Of a stretch of 64,000 nt of DNA, positions 47,301-58,592 are shown in pieces. This DNA comes from Telmatactis stephensoni (taxonomy: Eukaryota > Cnidaria > Anthozoa > Actiniaria > Isophelliidae), in NCBI GenBank assembly GCA_029948255.1, contig JALIZF010001633.1, positions 253,001-317,000 of the forward strand. The letters are read 5' to 3'. The first letter of the stretch is position 1. Each line of letters opens with the position of its first letter. A program made the position numbers and the translations under genes. Below the pieces are notes generated by a model that did not search any database, was not told the DNA's origin, and was given only the letters and a program-made list of their open reading frames with translations.

Positions 47301-48276
47301 ACGGCTGCACTGTGAGGGCTGTAAGGTTCCATTTGCCTTCCAGTATCAGCTTGACCGACACATCCGTAGAAATACTGGAGAACAGCCCTACAAGTGTGAT
47401 CAATGTGAAGAATCCTTCCCACTCCGATGCCACTTCAACTACCATCTACGACTGCACAACCCAAAGAAGCTTCATGAGTGTGAGCACTGTGGTAAAACCT
47501 TCAACTCCATTGCTAACCTCAGAGGTCACATTCGCATTCATACTGGTGAAAAGCCTTATAAATGTGACACTTGTGAAAAGTGTTTTACTGAGTACAGCAG
47601 TCTTGCCAAGCACCGACGTTCACACACTGGAGAAAGGCCTTTCAAATGTGTTCATTGTGAAAAAGCTTTTTCTCAGTCAGGAGGCCTTAAAGTGCACTTG
47701 CGAACCCACACAGGTGAAAGACCATTCAAGTGTGAGCATTGTGAGCGTGCCTTTGCCAAAGGGTACAACTTAAAGACCCATATGAGAACGCATACTGGAG
47801 AAAAACCCTACAAGTGTGACATATGCAACAAGCACTTCTCACAGCACAGCACTCTTGTCACACATCTGCGTAGGCATGAAGGTAAAGCTCCAAAGTCAAA
47901 GACGACTACAGCTCAACAAACCATGGGTAATCCAGAGATGGATATTGTAGAATCACATCCTGCCTCACAAGACATGGAACAACAGCAACCAACAGCTGAT
48001 GTCTCTCAGCAACCTACCACAGAAGCTCAGCAAGGAATTCAGCCATCAATTCAGCCAGCTGTTGAAGAACCCAAGACAACAGAGATGGCTCCAGTAACAA
48101 CAGAGATCCCACAACAAGCAGCTCAGATTGTTAGTGAGGCAGTCCTGAATGAAAGGTCTGAGGAAGAACAAATGGTGGCTTTACAAGAAGCAAGTCAGGC
48201 CATTCAGATGCTGCAGATGCAGCAGCTCGTCAGCCAAGTAGAGGAAGTAGTTTCACAAGCAGCATCATATAGTTAA
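44396..48276 (+). CDS. Nine-finger C2H2 zinc-finger protein, about 750 aa
   Basis: Likely sequence-specific DNA-binding transcription regulator. Coding exons: 44396-44767, 45181-45333, 46167-46331, 46714-48276 (stop TAA), all phase 0. Residues 1-230 are Ser/Thr/Gln/Asp-rich, with LTPDQLEVMQSGQIPSQ and LTPEQIQQIQ, followed by a Lys/Glu/Pro-rich stretch. The last exon encodes nine C2H2 fingers, beginning FKCVNCDDSFNKQEELDAHV, with TGEKP-type linkers from finger 3 on (TGEQPYKC, TGEKPYKC, TGERPFKC). Finger 3 (LHCEGCKVPFAFQYQLDRHI) has Asn where the final zinc-binding His is expected (RRNTGEQ), so it may not fold normally. The C-terminal 120 residues are Gln-rich, ending in a Gln/Met/Val heptad stretch (MLQMQQLVSQVEEVV) that could be a coiled coil. 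No KRAB, ZAD or BTB domain. The orthologue is not assigned. The ATG immediately follows an acceptor, so an upstream untranslated exon is implied. Confidence 0.9.
46385..46580 (+). repeat. Degenerate dispersed repeat with GAGGTGTC(T/C) units
   Basis: Several copies of AGAGGTGTCTGTCT / GAGGTGTCCATT separated by 30-45 bp, next to TTACAGTGAAA. The same style of repeat occurs at 58155-58375 in ADSL. Probably an old dispersed element in an intron of the zinc-finger gene. Confidence 0.5.
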
Positions 48277-49000
48277 ACTCTGCAGTAAATAACTACCGTT
48301 TGTCTGTTCATATGCATGTCATGTAGGATTTTAACTCTGAACTCTTATAGACAGTTTTATCTATCATGGTTAAAGCCATATGTACTTTGTAACTTTACTT
48401 AACTCTGAGCAAATCATGGTGTATGTCTTCTTGATATACTGTAAAATAGAGAAATTACATGTGGGCTACAGGGTGTTTCCAGTCATGGTTTAGAACAACA
48501 AGCATCAAGTCAAGATAGAAATGAATACTTGTTTTATGTTGGTAATGCATTCAAATATTAGAGATTAACTAATTACAAAATGTAACCATCTTCATGGGCT
48601 TGTTAGTGTGTCACAGTCTGCTGATAGCAATTCCAATTTGAATAAATTACAAGCTAGCACAAAACCAGCATTCATTTTAGTTTTGGCTTGATGCTTGTTG
48701 CTTTGAACTACAGCAACATTTCTCTGATAGACTATGTACCCATTTTTAGGCCATGAATTGTAAACATGAAGGCTTATAGTGTAGTTTGTGGCAAAAAAGT
48801 GTGTGGTAATGTGTAGAGTGCAGAAGGAAGAGTGCAGTGGGTGAGATGTTTGTAAAAAGTTAAAAATAGTTGTATAGTGCAGCCAAACACACTAAACACT
48901 TTACTTTGTTCAAGAACAGATTCAGAAATGAGAAATAATCAAAATATAAAACTAGTAAAAAAGAGGTCACGATAAAACTTGATACATTTGTTTTTCCCTT
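48277..49000 (+). other. Zinc-finger gene 3' UTR and spacer
   Basis: AATAAA at about 48641-48646 fits a 3' end. No other feature recognised to 49000. Confidence 0.45.
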
Positions 49001-49006
49001 GCAGAA

Positions 49007-49138
49007 ATGGTTAATGAAAAGTCTGACATAATAGAGCTAACTTCTCGGTTTATTGATCATGGCTGGGAAGTAGTTCTCGCAGCTTATGTCAAACTGGGTC
49101 AATCTCTGGTCTTGCCTTGGAAAGCTCTCGTAACTTGA
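49007..49138 (+). CDS. Small ORF or terminal exon of 43 codons, unrecognised
   Basis: A frame beginning MVNEKSDIIELTSRFIDHGW and ending LPWKALVT, preceded at once by a good acceptor (TTTTTCCCTTGCAG, 48991-49004). The composition looks protein-like (amphipathic, few rare runs). It could be an alternative last exon of the zinc-finger gene or a fragment of another gene. No homologue is recognised and no donor partner identified. Confidence 0.25.
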   Translation: MVNEKSDIIELTSRFIDHGWEVVLAAYVKLGQSLVLPWKALVT

Positions 49139-50111
49139 AGATTTGAATCCGAATTGCAATGGAAAATATCAACAAACAAGTCTAGTGTTCATTCAATGTT
49201 TCATTTTGTACAGCGACCTACAACTGCTGTTCTTTGCTTTGACAGGAGGGTTACCTTTTTGTGTGTCATACATCCAATAATTTGTAACCAACCAACCACA
49301 ACAACTGAACACAATTATTGACCAGTAATTATCATCAATTTTCCATTTAGTTGTGTGTAAAAAGCTTGATTCCCATCCAGTTCAAGTACGTAAATATCAC
49401 AAATGTAGGAACTACTGTCATTGGGACTATTAAACCCATGTAGCATGGTGAATATTGACGAAGACACACACTTGGAAAATCCTGTAAGAGTAAAATCATT
49501 TGTGATATATGATAGACCTAGCTTGCAAGGCAGTTCTCTCAAGACCTACCCTTGACCCTTGTTGTGGGAGAGATCTCATCAGATGGCCAAAAGGCAGTCA
49601 TTCAACATATCATAGGGACTGGCCCCGGTGACTGCATGGCTAGGGAATGGTACCTATTAATGTTTATAAGGCCTAGTTGTACAAGAAGTCCTCTAAGAAA
49701 CGACACTAGAAGTCCGCAAACTCGAACCCTTTTCACTCAAAAACCTCGTTATCCCGAACACGAGCCCATTTCCCTTGAACCATTTTTAAGTCAAATACTA
49801 AATACTATTATTTAGTTTCCCCTGGGAGTTCGACTTGCGGGTTTCTACTTGAAATGATTTGGTAACAAAGTTCCATGTTCAGTCATTCAGTCATTCATGT
49901 AGACACTATATTAAGGTACACAACTACTTACTTCTGACGTCCAGTATGAATATCCTATTCCAGATAGACACAAAAATATAAAACAGACAGACAAAACAAA
50001 CAGAGAGAAAATATAAACATAGTCCTTGTCCGCCATTAATACTGTATACCGCTGACAGTTTTATTTTGCAATACTGCTGACCATTGAGTTCGTGGGCTCG
50101 CGTAGGTCAAA
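49139..50111. other. Spacer and ADSL promoter region
   Basis: No gene recognised. The last 100 bp upstream of 50112 should contain the ADSL 5' UTR. Two frames of 75-87 codons here lack features. Confidence 0.4.
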
Positions 50112-53100
50112 ATGGCGGGTAATAGTGATGTTCATAGCAAATATCGTAGTCCTTTAACAAGTCGTTATGCAAGCCCAGAAATGGCTTATAACTTCTCTGA
50201 GGATAAGAAGTTTTCCACCTGGAGAAGACTATGGTTTTACCTCGCAAAAGCTGAAAAAGTAAGTAAGATTTTGCTATAAACACGTGTGTCAAGGGCATCC
50301 ATGGCCAGTATGAGACCATAGACCATTATTTGAAGATGAAATTAAGTAAAAAGTAGTGTATACTGTACATAGATATTAGTGGAGCAGTTGTTGTAGCAGT
50401 TTAAAATGAACAGCAGCCCTTACAATAAATTATTACCGTGGTAACAAAATATCTGGAAGCAAGGGGGAGATCGAGGTTAGCTTGGGTGACCTCTACCCTC
50501 CCCTCCCCTGTATTTGTGAAAATGTTTATAACAATCTTCTGAGGCATATGGGACAATTTAAAAATTGCTTTGTGGCTGTTATCATCATTTATTGGCACTT
50601 AACAGATGTGCAACCACTAAATTTTTATTGAGATTTAACAGTACCCTTTTGGCACAAGGTAGCCATGTGTTGGGTTTGGCCAGGGATTGTGTTTGGCCAG
50701 GGGTTGTGGGTGTACAGCATTTATAACCATAAAGTAAGGTTATCAGGTTGGAAATGGTGTCATTATTTTCCTTAGCTACATTTCTGTCTTGGTGGTCAGG
50801 ATTTTTATTTTTGTTTTATAATTGCATTTTTGAGAGTAAAATGTGGTCATATCTAGTATTTGTTATGTTACAAGTTCAATGTACTTCAACATTTTAAAGA
50901 GAAGTTTTCATATGAGTGTGAAACAGACTGAGATGTGCTGTGATCATATCTTTGATTATGTCTATAAAGACAATTACAATTCCTTTTGTAATATTTGTAA
51001 CTATTACAATAAAAAAAAAGTGAAAATAGAGCAGTCTTTCAACCAATCAGATTTGAGGAAATTATTATTGAGATTTAACACTATCTCTTTTGGCACAAGG
51101 TAGCCATGTGTTGGGTTTGGCCGGGGGGGGGGGGGGGGGGGGTGTACAGCATTTATAACCATAAAGTGGGGTTATCAGGTTGGAAATGGTTTCATTATTT
51201 TCCTTAGCTACATTTCTGTCTTGGTGGTCAGGATTGGTTGAAAGACTGCTCTATTTTCACTAATCAAACTGTAGGTTGTAATTGGATAGTGTATTGGACA
51301 GTTGGCTGTAATTGGACACCTGTAATTGGACAGTTTTCCAGAGCCAATCAGATTACCCATTTTGAAGTTTACTACATTTTGATGAGCGCACGATGTCACA
51401 TAATTGCTATGCCAATGAGCACTCGCTGAAGAGATTTTTCTTTCACAAACTTTTCTCACTTTTTCAATAACAGTATTTTGGTCAGTTTAGTGCAAGCATT
51501 GTAGTGTTGTTTGATAGAAGCGCTATGACGAGTAAAAGTACACACCTGTATTACACAACTTTTTGTGTAATAACCTTTATATTATTTTATTATAGGAATT
51601 AGGAATAGATATCAAAGATGAGCAAATAGCAGAAATGGAAGCCAATCTCAACAATATTGACTATGACTTGGCAGCGGCTGAGGAGAAGAAAAGACGTCAT
51701 GATGTAATGGCACATGTCCATACTTTTGGTGTTTGCTGTCCTAATGCTGCATCTATTATCCACCTTGGTGCTACATCTTGTTATGTTGGTGATAATACGG
51801 TACAATAGCCTTTGTTTTATAAACAATACAGTACAATAACCTTTGTGTTATAAACAATACAGTACAATAACCTTTGTTTTATAAACAATACAGTGTATTG
51901 AGCTTGTCACCAGGTTTAGTTCTAAGAGTCAAATGAATCACTGTGCACCTCCCCCACCCCCTTCCCCAAATCCTCCTCTTAATTGTAGATGTACTGAACA
52001 TCAAAAATTACTATCATTGCAAATAGAGAACACAAAGGCTCCTTTCTAAGGTTTTACTAGTTGACATGAATACATTATTTTGTTTAACAAACAATGCTCA
52101 TTTGACTGTCAATGTTTAGATATCACATTGCAGTAGATGACTTCATGATGAATTATAATCAATTGTAGTCTCATCATTTACTTTCCTTAGCTATTGCAAT
52201 ACAAAAGTTACCTTATTGCTCTTTCTTGCACAAAATAATGAACTATATAAAATTTTAGCTCACTCCTAATCATCCTTAAGCAATTGTGTTTTTCTGTCTT
52301 TATTATCAGGATATCATAGTTATCAAGGATGCATTTAGCATTATCCTTCCAAAGGTACAAAATAATGCATTATATTGCAAAGTATTGAATTTAAACACAA
52401 TTTTATTGAATTATTTTTCTCATGACTACTGTTGATATGATGACCACTAGTTTAACAGTGTAAAAACTCAAGGCTGATTGGGTAACTTATGTTTTGTAAA
52501 CATAGATTGCTCGCTGTATCAAGAGATTGCACAAGTTTGCAGAGATGCACAAGGCGTTGCCAACATTAGGATTTACACATTATCAGTAAGAAAACTCTGT
52601 TTTATCACTGTTAATTACAAGTGCCCATCCTTGAGATATTATCAGTGTTCATCTACTCCTTAAACTCCTTAAAAACGTCTTGAATTTCGTTTACATTTTT
52701 AAGGGTACTTGACAAGCCCTTGAATTTGAGAAATTCTGCTCAAACTCCTTGAAAACTCCTTGAATTTATACTTTTAACCATAAATAATAATAAGGGACTT
52801 GAATGGGATTGGAAACATAGAAATTCACTTTTTTCTTTTACATGTAAGTGAGGGAAGAGGATGTCCTAGTATTTCAGTAAAACCATTAGTAAAAAATCAG
52901 TTAACACTACTCCTTGAAAAACAGTTTTTGGGTGCTTGAATACTCCTTGGATTCTCCTGGAATTTCAAATTCATAATAAATAATAATAAAATGACTTATA
53001 TAGCGCCAAAATCCTAAAGTTCAGTGGCGCTGTGTTATATAAATTACAATTTACAGAAAAATAAAGATGGTAGACAAATGGAAGATATGATATACATTGA

Positions 53101-56100
53101 CGTATATCAGATCTTCCATTTCTATATGATGTCTAAAGATGTGCATGTATATAAAAAATTTAAATATAGTTAGAATTCAATTTTCTTGTTCATGACCTTC
53201 AGTAGAGTGTTAATACTAAAATAAATATGTCTTCAATTGTTTTTTAAATTTTACAAAATTGTTCTCAGCTCTCAATTCATCGGGCAGACTGTTCCATAAT
53301 GTTGGGCCATGCACACAAAAAGCTCGATCTCCATATCCTCTTGTTCTGGAGTGCGGGACAACCAAGTAGTTTTTAGAGCTTGAACGTAATGTTCGGCTGG
53401 GCTTGTATGTGACAATGAGATCGCTTAGATATGATGGTGCCAAATCATGAAGACATTTGAATACCATTAGTAGAATCTTGAAGGAGATGCGCTTTTCCAC
53501 CGGTAACCAATGAAGCTGACGCAATACAGGAGAGATATGTTCGTACTTCCTAGAGCCAAACACCAGGCGAGCCGCGGCATTTTGCACGCACTGTAAGCGT
53601 TTGATGAGATACTTTGGAAGGCAAGTGAGGAGAGAATTACAGTAATCCAATTTGTTAGTAATAAAAGCATGAACCAAGGTTAACAATGAGTCTGCGTCAA
53701 GGTAGCGTCGAATGCGATATATGTTCCTAAGGTGCCAGAAAGCATAAACAAGAAAAATTCATATTGCAGCACAAACCCTGCTTTATTCTATTACTCATTT
53801 CTAGCTCCCATAAAAAATACCCAGCTGAGTATTTTGTCTGGTAGAACTGGGTGTCGGGTAGAACTGGGTGTCTGGTAGAACTGGGTGTCTGGTAGAACTG
53901 GGTGTCTGGTAGAACTGGGTGTCTGGTAGAACTGGGTGTCCGGTAGAACTGGGTGTCTGGTAGAACTGGTTGTCCGGTAGAACTGGGTGTCTGGTAGAAG
54001 TTGTTCTGAGAGTAAAGTTTTCCCTTATTTCTGATTGGTGAATCAGGTCAACCAATCAGCACCTAGTATATATATTTGACAAATTACAATAATCATTAAA
54101 ATTAATGAATTTTGACTTTTGGAACTAATAACAGACAACATTTCTAGGGGTACTCTTTCTGAAGGCAAGCAACATAATACTACCCCTGCTTACCTGAGGA
54201 TATACTGTGACATGAGTGTAATGATATCTTTATGTTTGTTTCAGACCAGCTCAATTGACCACTGTAGGTAAGAGAGCTTGTTTATGGATTTCCGATCTCC
54301 TTATGGACCTAAGGAACATTCAGCGAGCTAAGAATGACTTGAGATTTAGAGGAGTTAAAGGAACAACTGGAACACAAGCAAGTTTTCTTAGTTTGTTTGA
54401 TGGAGACCATGGCAAGGTATAGTGGCAATGAATGAATAAAATGGAAAATAGAATTGAAGAGATCAAAATTGTTATGGGTGGACATTGGCATTATTGGTTT
54501 ATGGGATATCTCCACTGATTCTTATGTTCCATTATTTTGTTTAGGTTGAAAAGCTTGATAGACTAGTGACTGAGATGGCAGATTTTCAATCAGCTTACAT
54601 CATCACAGGACAAACATACAGTCGTAAAGTAGATCTTGACTGTCTGTCTGCACTTAGCAGCCTGGCTGCATCAGTTCACAAGGTAGTTATTTACAGCACA
54701 GAAGAGTATGACACATTTTGTTGTGAGCGAAATCAAGGCCACAGCAATTTCATCTGTTGTAAAACTGCCATATGCTATAATAATTAATGTTCAGTAAAAT
54801 CTATTGCAGAGGTGACTAATGTCCTGAGTATTCTACCAGAATTCAACGAAGTTTTCTTCATTTATTCATTTACGAGCATGTATTTTTGCTTCTAAGATTT
54901 GCACAGATATAAGACTGCTTGCAAACTTGAAGGAAATTGAAGAGCCCTTTGAGAAGGATCAGATAGGTAAATGTAATATGTTTTGATGTATTCTTATTAT
55001 AAGCTCAATAAAACTTTATATCCACACCCAGGTAGAACGCTTTATTAAAGGGCAGTAGATACATCTGTTTCAAAAAAACATTGATGTAGTTGGTCAATTT
55101 AAAATCTGAATTCTGATTTTTTGCTGTTGTATTTTCTAATGTGAAAAAGCTCAATTCTAACTCAAAACTCATAACTTGTATTCCAATATTACAACAAACT
55201 ACATCATTCAGCTTTGTATATATCACAATTTGTAGTTAGTTACTCAGTCTGAGATGTCAGATCAGATCTTGGACTTTCAACATTTTTTAAAACAGGTATA
55301 ACAAGTTGTAATCTTTACAATTTCTTGGGTAGGTTCCAGTGCAATGCCATACAAGCGCAATCCAATGAGAAGTGAAAGATGTTGTAGTTTAGCAAGACAT
55401 CTTATGGTACTGGTTGGTAATGCACAACAAACTGCAGCTTTGCAATGGCTTGAAAGAACTCTGGATGATAGTGCAAATAGGTGAGTTGGGCTACCTGTGG
55501 TGTACTCTACATTGTAGCTTGCCTTTTTACAGTAGTGTACAATAAAAGATCAAAGTCGTAAATTGGTGTATGCTGTAAACATAACCCCTATTAAATGATT
55601 GCTGCTTAGTGGGGGTTGCACTATACTTTGAAATAACAGAGTTATTGTAGAAATATATCTAATTAATGTACCAGTGAAAATAACGAATAGATGTTTTTCA
55701 AATTCACTTCACTGCACATAAACAATCAGTTCAAGGTGTCAATAAATTTACGAAAGTTTCTGGCTGTCAGCCATTTGTTGGTCAACAACCCTGAGTCAGC
55801 TGGACAATCAACTGATGGCCAACATGTAACTAGTCTAGGTACTCATGGTCCCTTCTTCCCACTTCTGCTTTTTTAGTTGGCCTAAAAAAAGCCTAGTGGT
55901 GAAGGAAAAAACAACAATGTACTACAATATAGCAGACATACATTTTTCACTATTTCTGAATGTACAATTATTATTTTATAGGAGAATTAGTTTAGCTGAA
56001 GCTTTCCTGACAGCTGACATATTACTTAGTACACTACAAAACATTACTGAGGGATTGGTGGTTTATCCTAAGGTAAGGATGTTAGATAACCTGCCTTATT

Positions 56101-58592
56101 TAAGCAATATAAAAACACACACACGCATCTCTGTACTGTGACATGAACACACTGGGAGATGTATAGCAAATAAACAGCAAGCTGATCAGGAACACATGAT
56201 GTGGTGGAGTGTTTCCCCGGGGGAGGTTCTTCGGGGTCAAAACGCTAGGGATGATCGTCGGAAACCTCCAAAACGTACCCTAAAAAATACCCAAATGCCA
56301 AAATTTTCGACCCTAAAAAATACCTAACAGCTCAAAAATACCCCTAAAAAATACCAAAAAATCAAACAAAAAGTGTTCTAATGAAAAGGCAGTAAGTAAA
56401 AAAAATTGTCTCGTTTATTTTGTACCCCTAAAAGATACCATCTTTTCTGATTTTATCTGACGACCCCTAAAAAATACCAAATCGGCGATTTCAACCCCTA
56501 AAAAATACGACGATCATTCCTAGCACACCAATATAGGGAGTACCCCCCCCCCCCCCGAGTGTTTCACTTGCTTTTTGAGTGCTCTATAGCTTCCAGAGTG
56601 TTTATATCACAGAACAGAGACACAAGCACTTGTTTTATTTTGCTTGATCGTTTCAACATTTTCTTGTGAGCTATGTCTCTGTTCTCTGATATAAACACAT
56701 TGCCAGTCAGTAAGCACACCAATTAAATATTCTATGAAAGGTTTGTAATGATACATGTTTATTATATCCAGGTGATTGAACGTCACATCATGCAAGAGTT
56801 ACCATTTATGGCCTCAGAGAATATTATCATGGCCATGGTGAAAACAGGTGGAAGTAGACAAGTAAGGCTACATGACTAGGACACAATAAATGACAAAGTA
56901 TCCCAGTGTGCATTCCACAATGTTGATTTTGAAGATTTTAGTAGTCATGGCAATACTTATAGAAATTAGACATAATATTATTTTGCAAACACAATGCAGT
57001 GTGAAAGAGGACACCATCCATGCAAACTGAAACAAAATTATTCCAAATGATTGCTGACAGCACCAACATCAAGAAGAGTATGTGAAAGCAAAAAATTATT
57101 GTGTCATGAATGTGGCATTGTGATGTTGTCACAGTGGTCACATGACAATACAAATATGTCATTTCATGTCATGTTCTGATGTCGAGTTGCTAAATCAGCC
57201 TATTATGGCTTGATATTGCTCATTTCACACTCATAAGATATGACAATAACAGTTCCCAACTGCTTTACAACATACTCACTTGTCTTCTTTTATACCTTGT
57301 GTTACATATTAGGGACCTTTAAAATACTAATTAATAATTCATAAGGCAAACACAATGAAAATCGCAACCGTGACAAGTGTTTTATATCTCATAAAGATTC
57401 GTCCTAATTTACATCAACTTTAACCTCGATTTTCTCTAAGATAAATAAAGATATTTTTGCTTTTCTTTCCGGGAACAACTCAAATATGTGTTGGAGTATT
57501 TTAAGTCATTTACAACATTCGCGTCCGTGTTGTATCGGCTATACAATCACTCGCCTCAGCTCATGATTGTATATGCTGATACAACACGGCCGCTCATGTT
57601 GTAAACGTCACTTAAAGCAACACAGACAATATCATATGTATGTTCTTTTTCATGCCTTTGCAGTCATCACTAAGGTTCCCCATTCTTGCTAGAACATCAG
57701 TTTGATAATGAAGACACATGCATGAACAAAGGACTTATGTTTGTCACAAATTCCACCCACTTTTTCCTGACTTCAACATCTGTTTTAATTGGTAGGAATG
57801 CCATGAGAAAATACGAGTATTATCACAAGAGGCTGGTAAAGTTGTCAAAGAACAAGGAAAAGACAATGATTTAGTGGAAAGGATTCGTCACTGTCAATAC
57901 TTTGCACCAATACATGACCAGTTGGATACATTACTAGATGCAACGACTTTTGTTGGCTGTGCACCACAACAAGTAAATGATGGTGATGAAGTAGATTTTG
58001 AATGAGTGGGAAACCTACTGAATAAATAGAAAAATGGTATATTGAAAATCAGCCAATCAGGAGCCCAGGTTTATGTTTAAGGTTGATATTTAATTCACAA
58101 AGGCATGACAGTGACGTGAATATAATAGGCTTCTTAGCCTACTAGAATTTGATGTCACAGTGAACTCCCTCTAAGACAGATACCATCAATGCCATCAACA
58201 GGTGTCTGTCTTAGAGAAGTGCCTGTCTTGAAGAGGTGTCTTTCTTACAGAGGGATTTTAAATGCAGTAAAAATATGTGATTTGGGCAGAAAGGGGCCAA
58301 CCATGCATGTCTGTTTTAGAGGGGTGTCCATTCTAGGGATTTGTCTGTCTTAATGAAGTGTGTTCACTGTAGTTGTGGTACAGAAAAAAATCTTACCAGG
58401 CTGTTTCTACCTCATATAGAATTTATTCTAAAAATATTATGTAGATTTGATCTGATGAGGACAGTGATTGCCATGGTGATTTACACAATTATTGCCTTTC
58501 TATAGGTTGATAGGTTTTTAAATGAAGAAGTGTCTCCAGCCCTTGAACCCTATAAAAACCAATTAGAAGGATCCTGTAGTATTGATGTCTGA
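50112..58592 (+). CDS. ADSL: Adenylosuccinate lyase (ADSL), complete, 12 exons
   Basis: Purine biosynthesis enzyme: splits SAICAR to AICAR plus fumarate, and adenylosuccinate to AMP plus fumarate, as a cytosolic homotetramer. Exons: 50112-50258, 51596-51799, 52310-52354, 52506-52585, 54245-54416, 54545-54682, 54897-54966, 55333-55480, 55982-56072, 56772-56861, 57796-57972, 58506-58592 (stop TGA). All phases join; 482 residues, near the usual 484. It opens with [17 protein letters not shown]. Key parts: [26 protein letters not shown], the catalytic-base loop [17 protein letters not shown] (Thr156-His157), [15 protein letters not shown], and the fumarase/lyase signature [11 protein letters not shown] (residues 286-296, mobile-loop Ser). 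The penultimate exon could read on to a nearby TGA ([11 protein letters not shown]), but splicing at 57973 to [17 protein letters not shown] restores the conserved C-terminus. Introns host a truncated LINE, MITEs and minisatellites. Confidence 0.96.
50625..50802 (+). repeat. First copy of a 170-bp direct duplication in ADSL intron 1
   Basis: The segment from TTATTGAGATTTAACA to CTTGGTGGTCAGGA recurs at 51065-51234, with the same order of motifs (GGCACAAGGTAGCCATGTG, TGTACAGCATTTATAACC, TCCTTAGCTACATTTCTG). The main difference is a GGATTGTGTTTGGCC stretch here, replaced by a poly-G run in the second copy. Confidence 0.85.
50905..51005. mobile_element. Decayed family A MITE half
   Basis: CATATGAGTGTGAAACAGAC and TGATTATGTCTATAAAGACA match the left end and core of the family A MITE. 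The right end is lost. Confidence 0.5.
51020..51260. repeat. Second copy of the intron duplication enclosed by perfect 29-bp inverted repeats
   Basis: Positions 51020-51048 (GTGAAAATAGAGCAGTCTTT...) and 51232-51260 are exact reverse complements. They enclose the second copy (51065-51234) of the segment at 50625-50802, including a G run at 51123-51142. The first copy lacks these flanks. Confidence 0.85.
51800..51892 (+). repeat. 31-bp triplication starting exactly at the ADSL exon 2 donor
   Basis: Three tandem units of 31 bp (GTACAATA(G/A)CCTTTGTTTT...) at 51800-51830, 51831-51861 and 51862-51892. The first GT is the exon 2 splice donor itself, so each unit repeats a GTACAATA donor-like start. 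Confidence 0.9.
52975..53765 (-). mobile_element. 5'-truncated LINE with reverse-transcriptase C-terminus in ADSL intron 4
   Basis: A minus-strand frame from about 53757 to 53216 encodes the C-terminal part of a jockey/CR1/L2-type reverse transcriptase: [87 protein letters not shown]. The catalytic palm is missing, and an in-frame stop near 53765 marks the 5' truncation. The 3' UTR contains TTTTGGCGCTATATAAGTCA and ends in an ATTATTATTTATTA tail near 52975, as in LINEs that end with short tandem repeats instead of poly-A. Antisense to ADSL. Confidence 0.85.
53837..53998 (+). repeat. 17-bp minisatellite, about 9.5 copies
   Basis: Tandem units of CTGGTAGAACTGGGTGT with occasional CGG/CTG variation, in ADSL intron 4. 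The repetitive Pro/Gln/Phe frame on the opposite strand is an artefact. Confidence 0.9.
56270..56553 (+). repeat. Scattered CCCTAAAAAATACC units followed by a C run
   Basis: At least six copies of (A/C)CCCTAAAAAATAC(C) spaced 20-60 bp apart, then a run of about 14 C at 56537-56553. In ADSL intron 9. The arrangement resembles the TTCAGGGG array plus G run at 29020-29283, though the units differ. Confidence 0.7.
56598..56698. repeat. Foldback element with 30-bp arms in ADSL intron 9
   Basis: GTGTTTATATCACAGAACAG at 56598 pairs with CTGTTCTCTGATATAAACAC ending at 56698. The sequence just to its left (GTGTTTCACTTGC...CTCTATAGCTTCCAGAGTG) recalls the inner part of the foldback at 1148. Confidence 0.75.
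57331..57610 (-). mobile_element. Foldback-headed element, family B, copy 2 (reverse)
   Basis: Tail 57331-57510 is the reverse complement of the tail at 44077-44255 (TTTACATCAACTTTAACCTC shared exactly). The head 57515-57606 is a palindrome with different arms (GTGTTGTATCGGCTATACAA / TTGTATATGCTGATACAACA) but a related core CTCGCCTCAGCTC. In ADSL intron 10. Confidence 0.8.
58155..58375 (+). repeat. Degenerate dispersed repeat with GTGTCTGTCTTAGAG units
   Basis: Repeated AGGTGTCTGTCTTAGAGAAG, AGGTGTCTTTCTTACAG and GGGGTGTCCATTCTAGGGAT units, bounded by AGTGAACTCCCTCTAAGACA at the left and TGTTCACTGTA at the right, which form an inverted pair. Same style as 46385-46580. In ADSL intron 11. Confidence 0.65.

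Noticed and set aside
57973..58005. ADSL ending at the TGA reached by reading through the exon 11 donor
   Set aside because: The read-through tail ([11 protein letters not shown]) does not fit the family, whereas splicing to 58506 restores the conserved C-terminus and near-exact family length.
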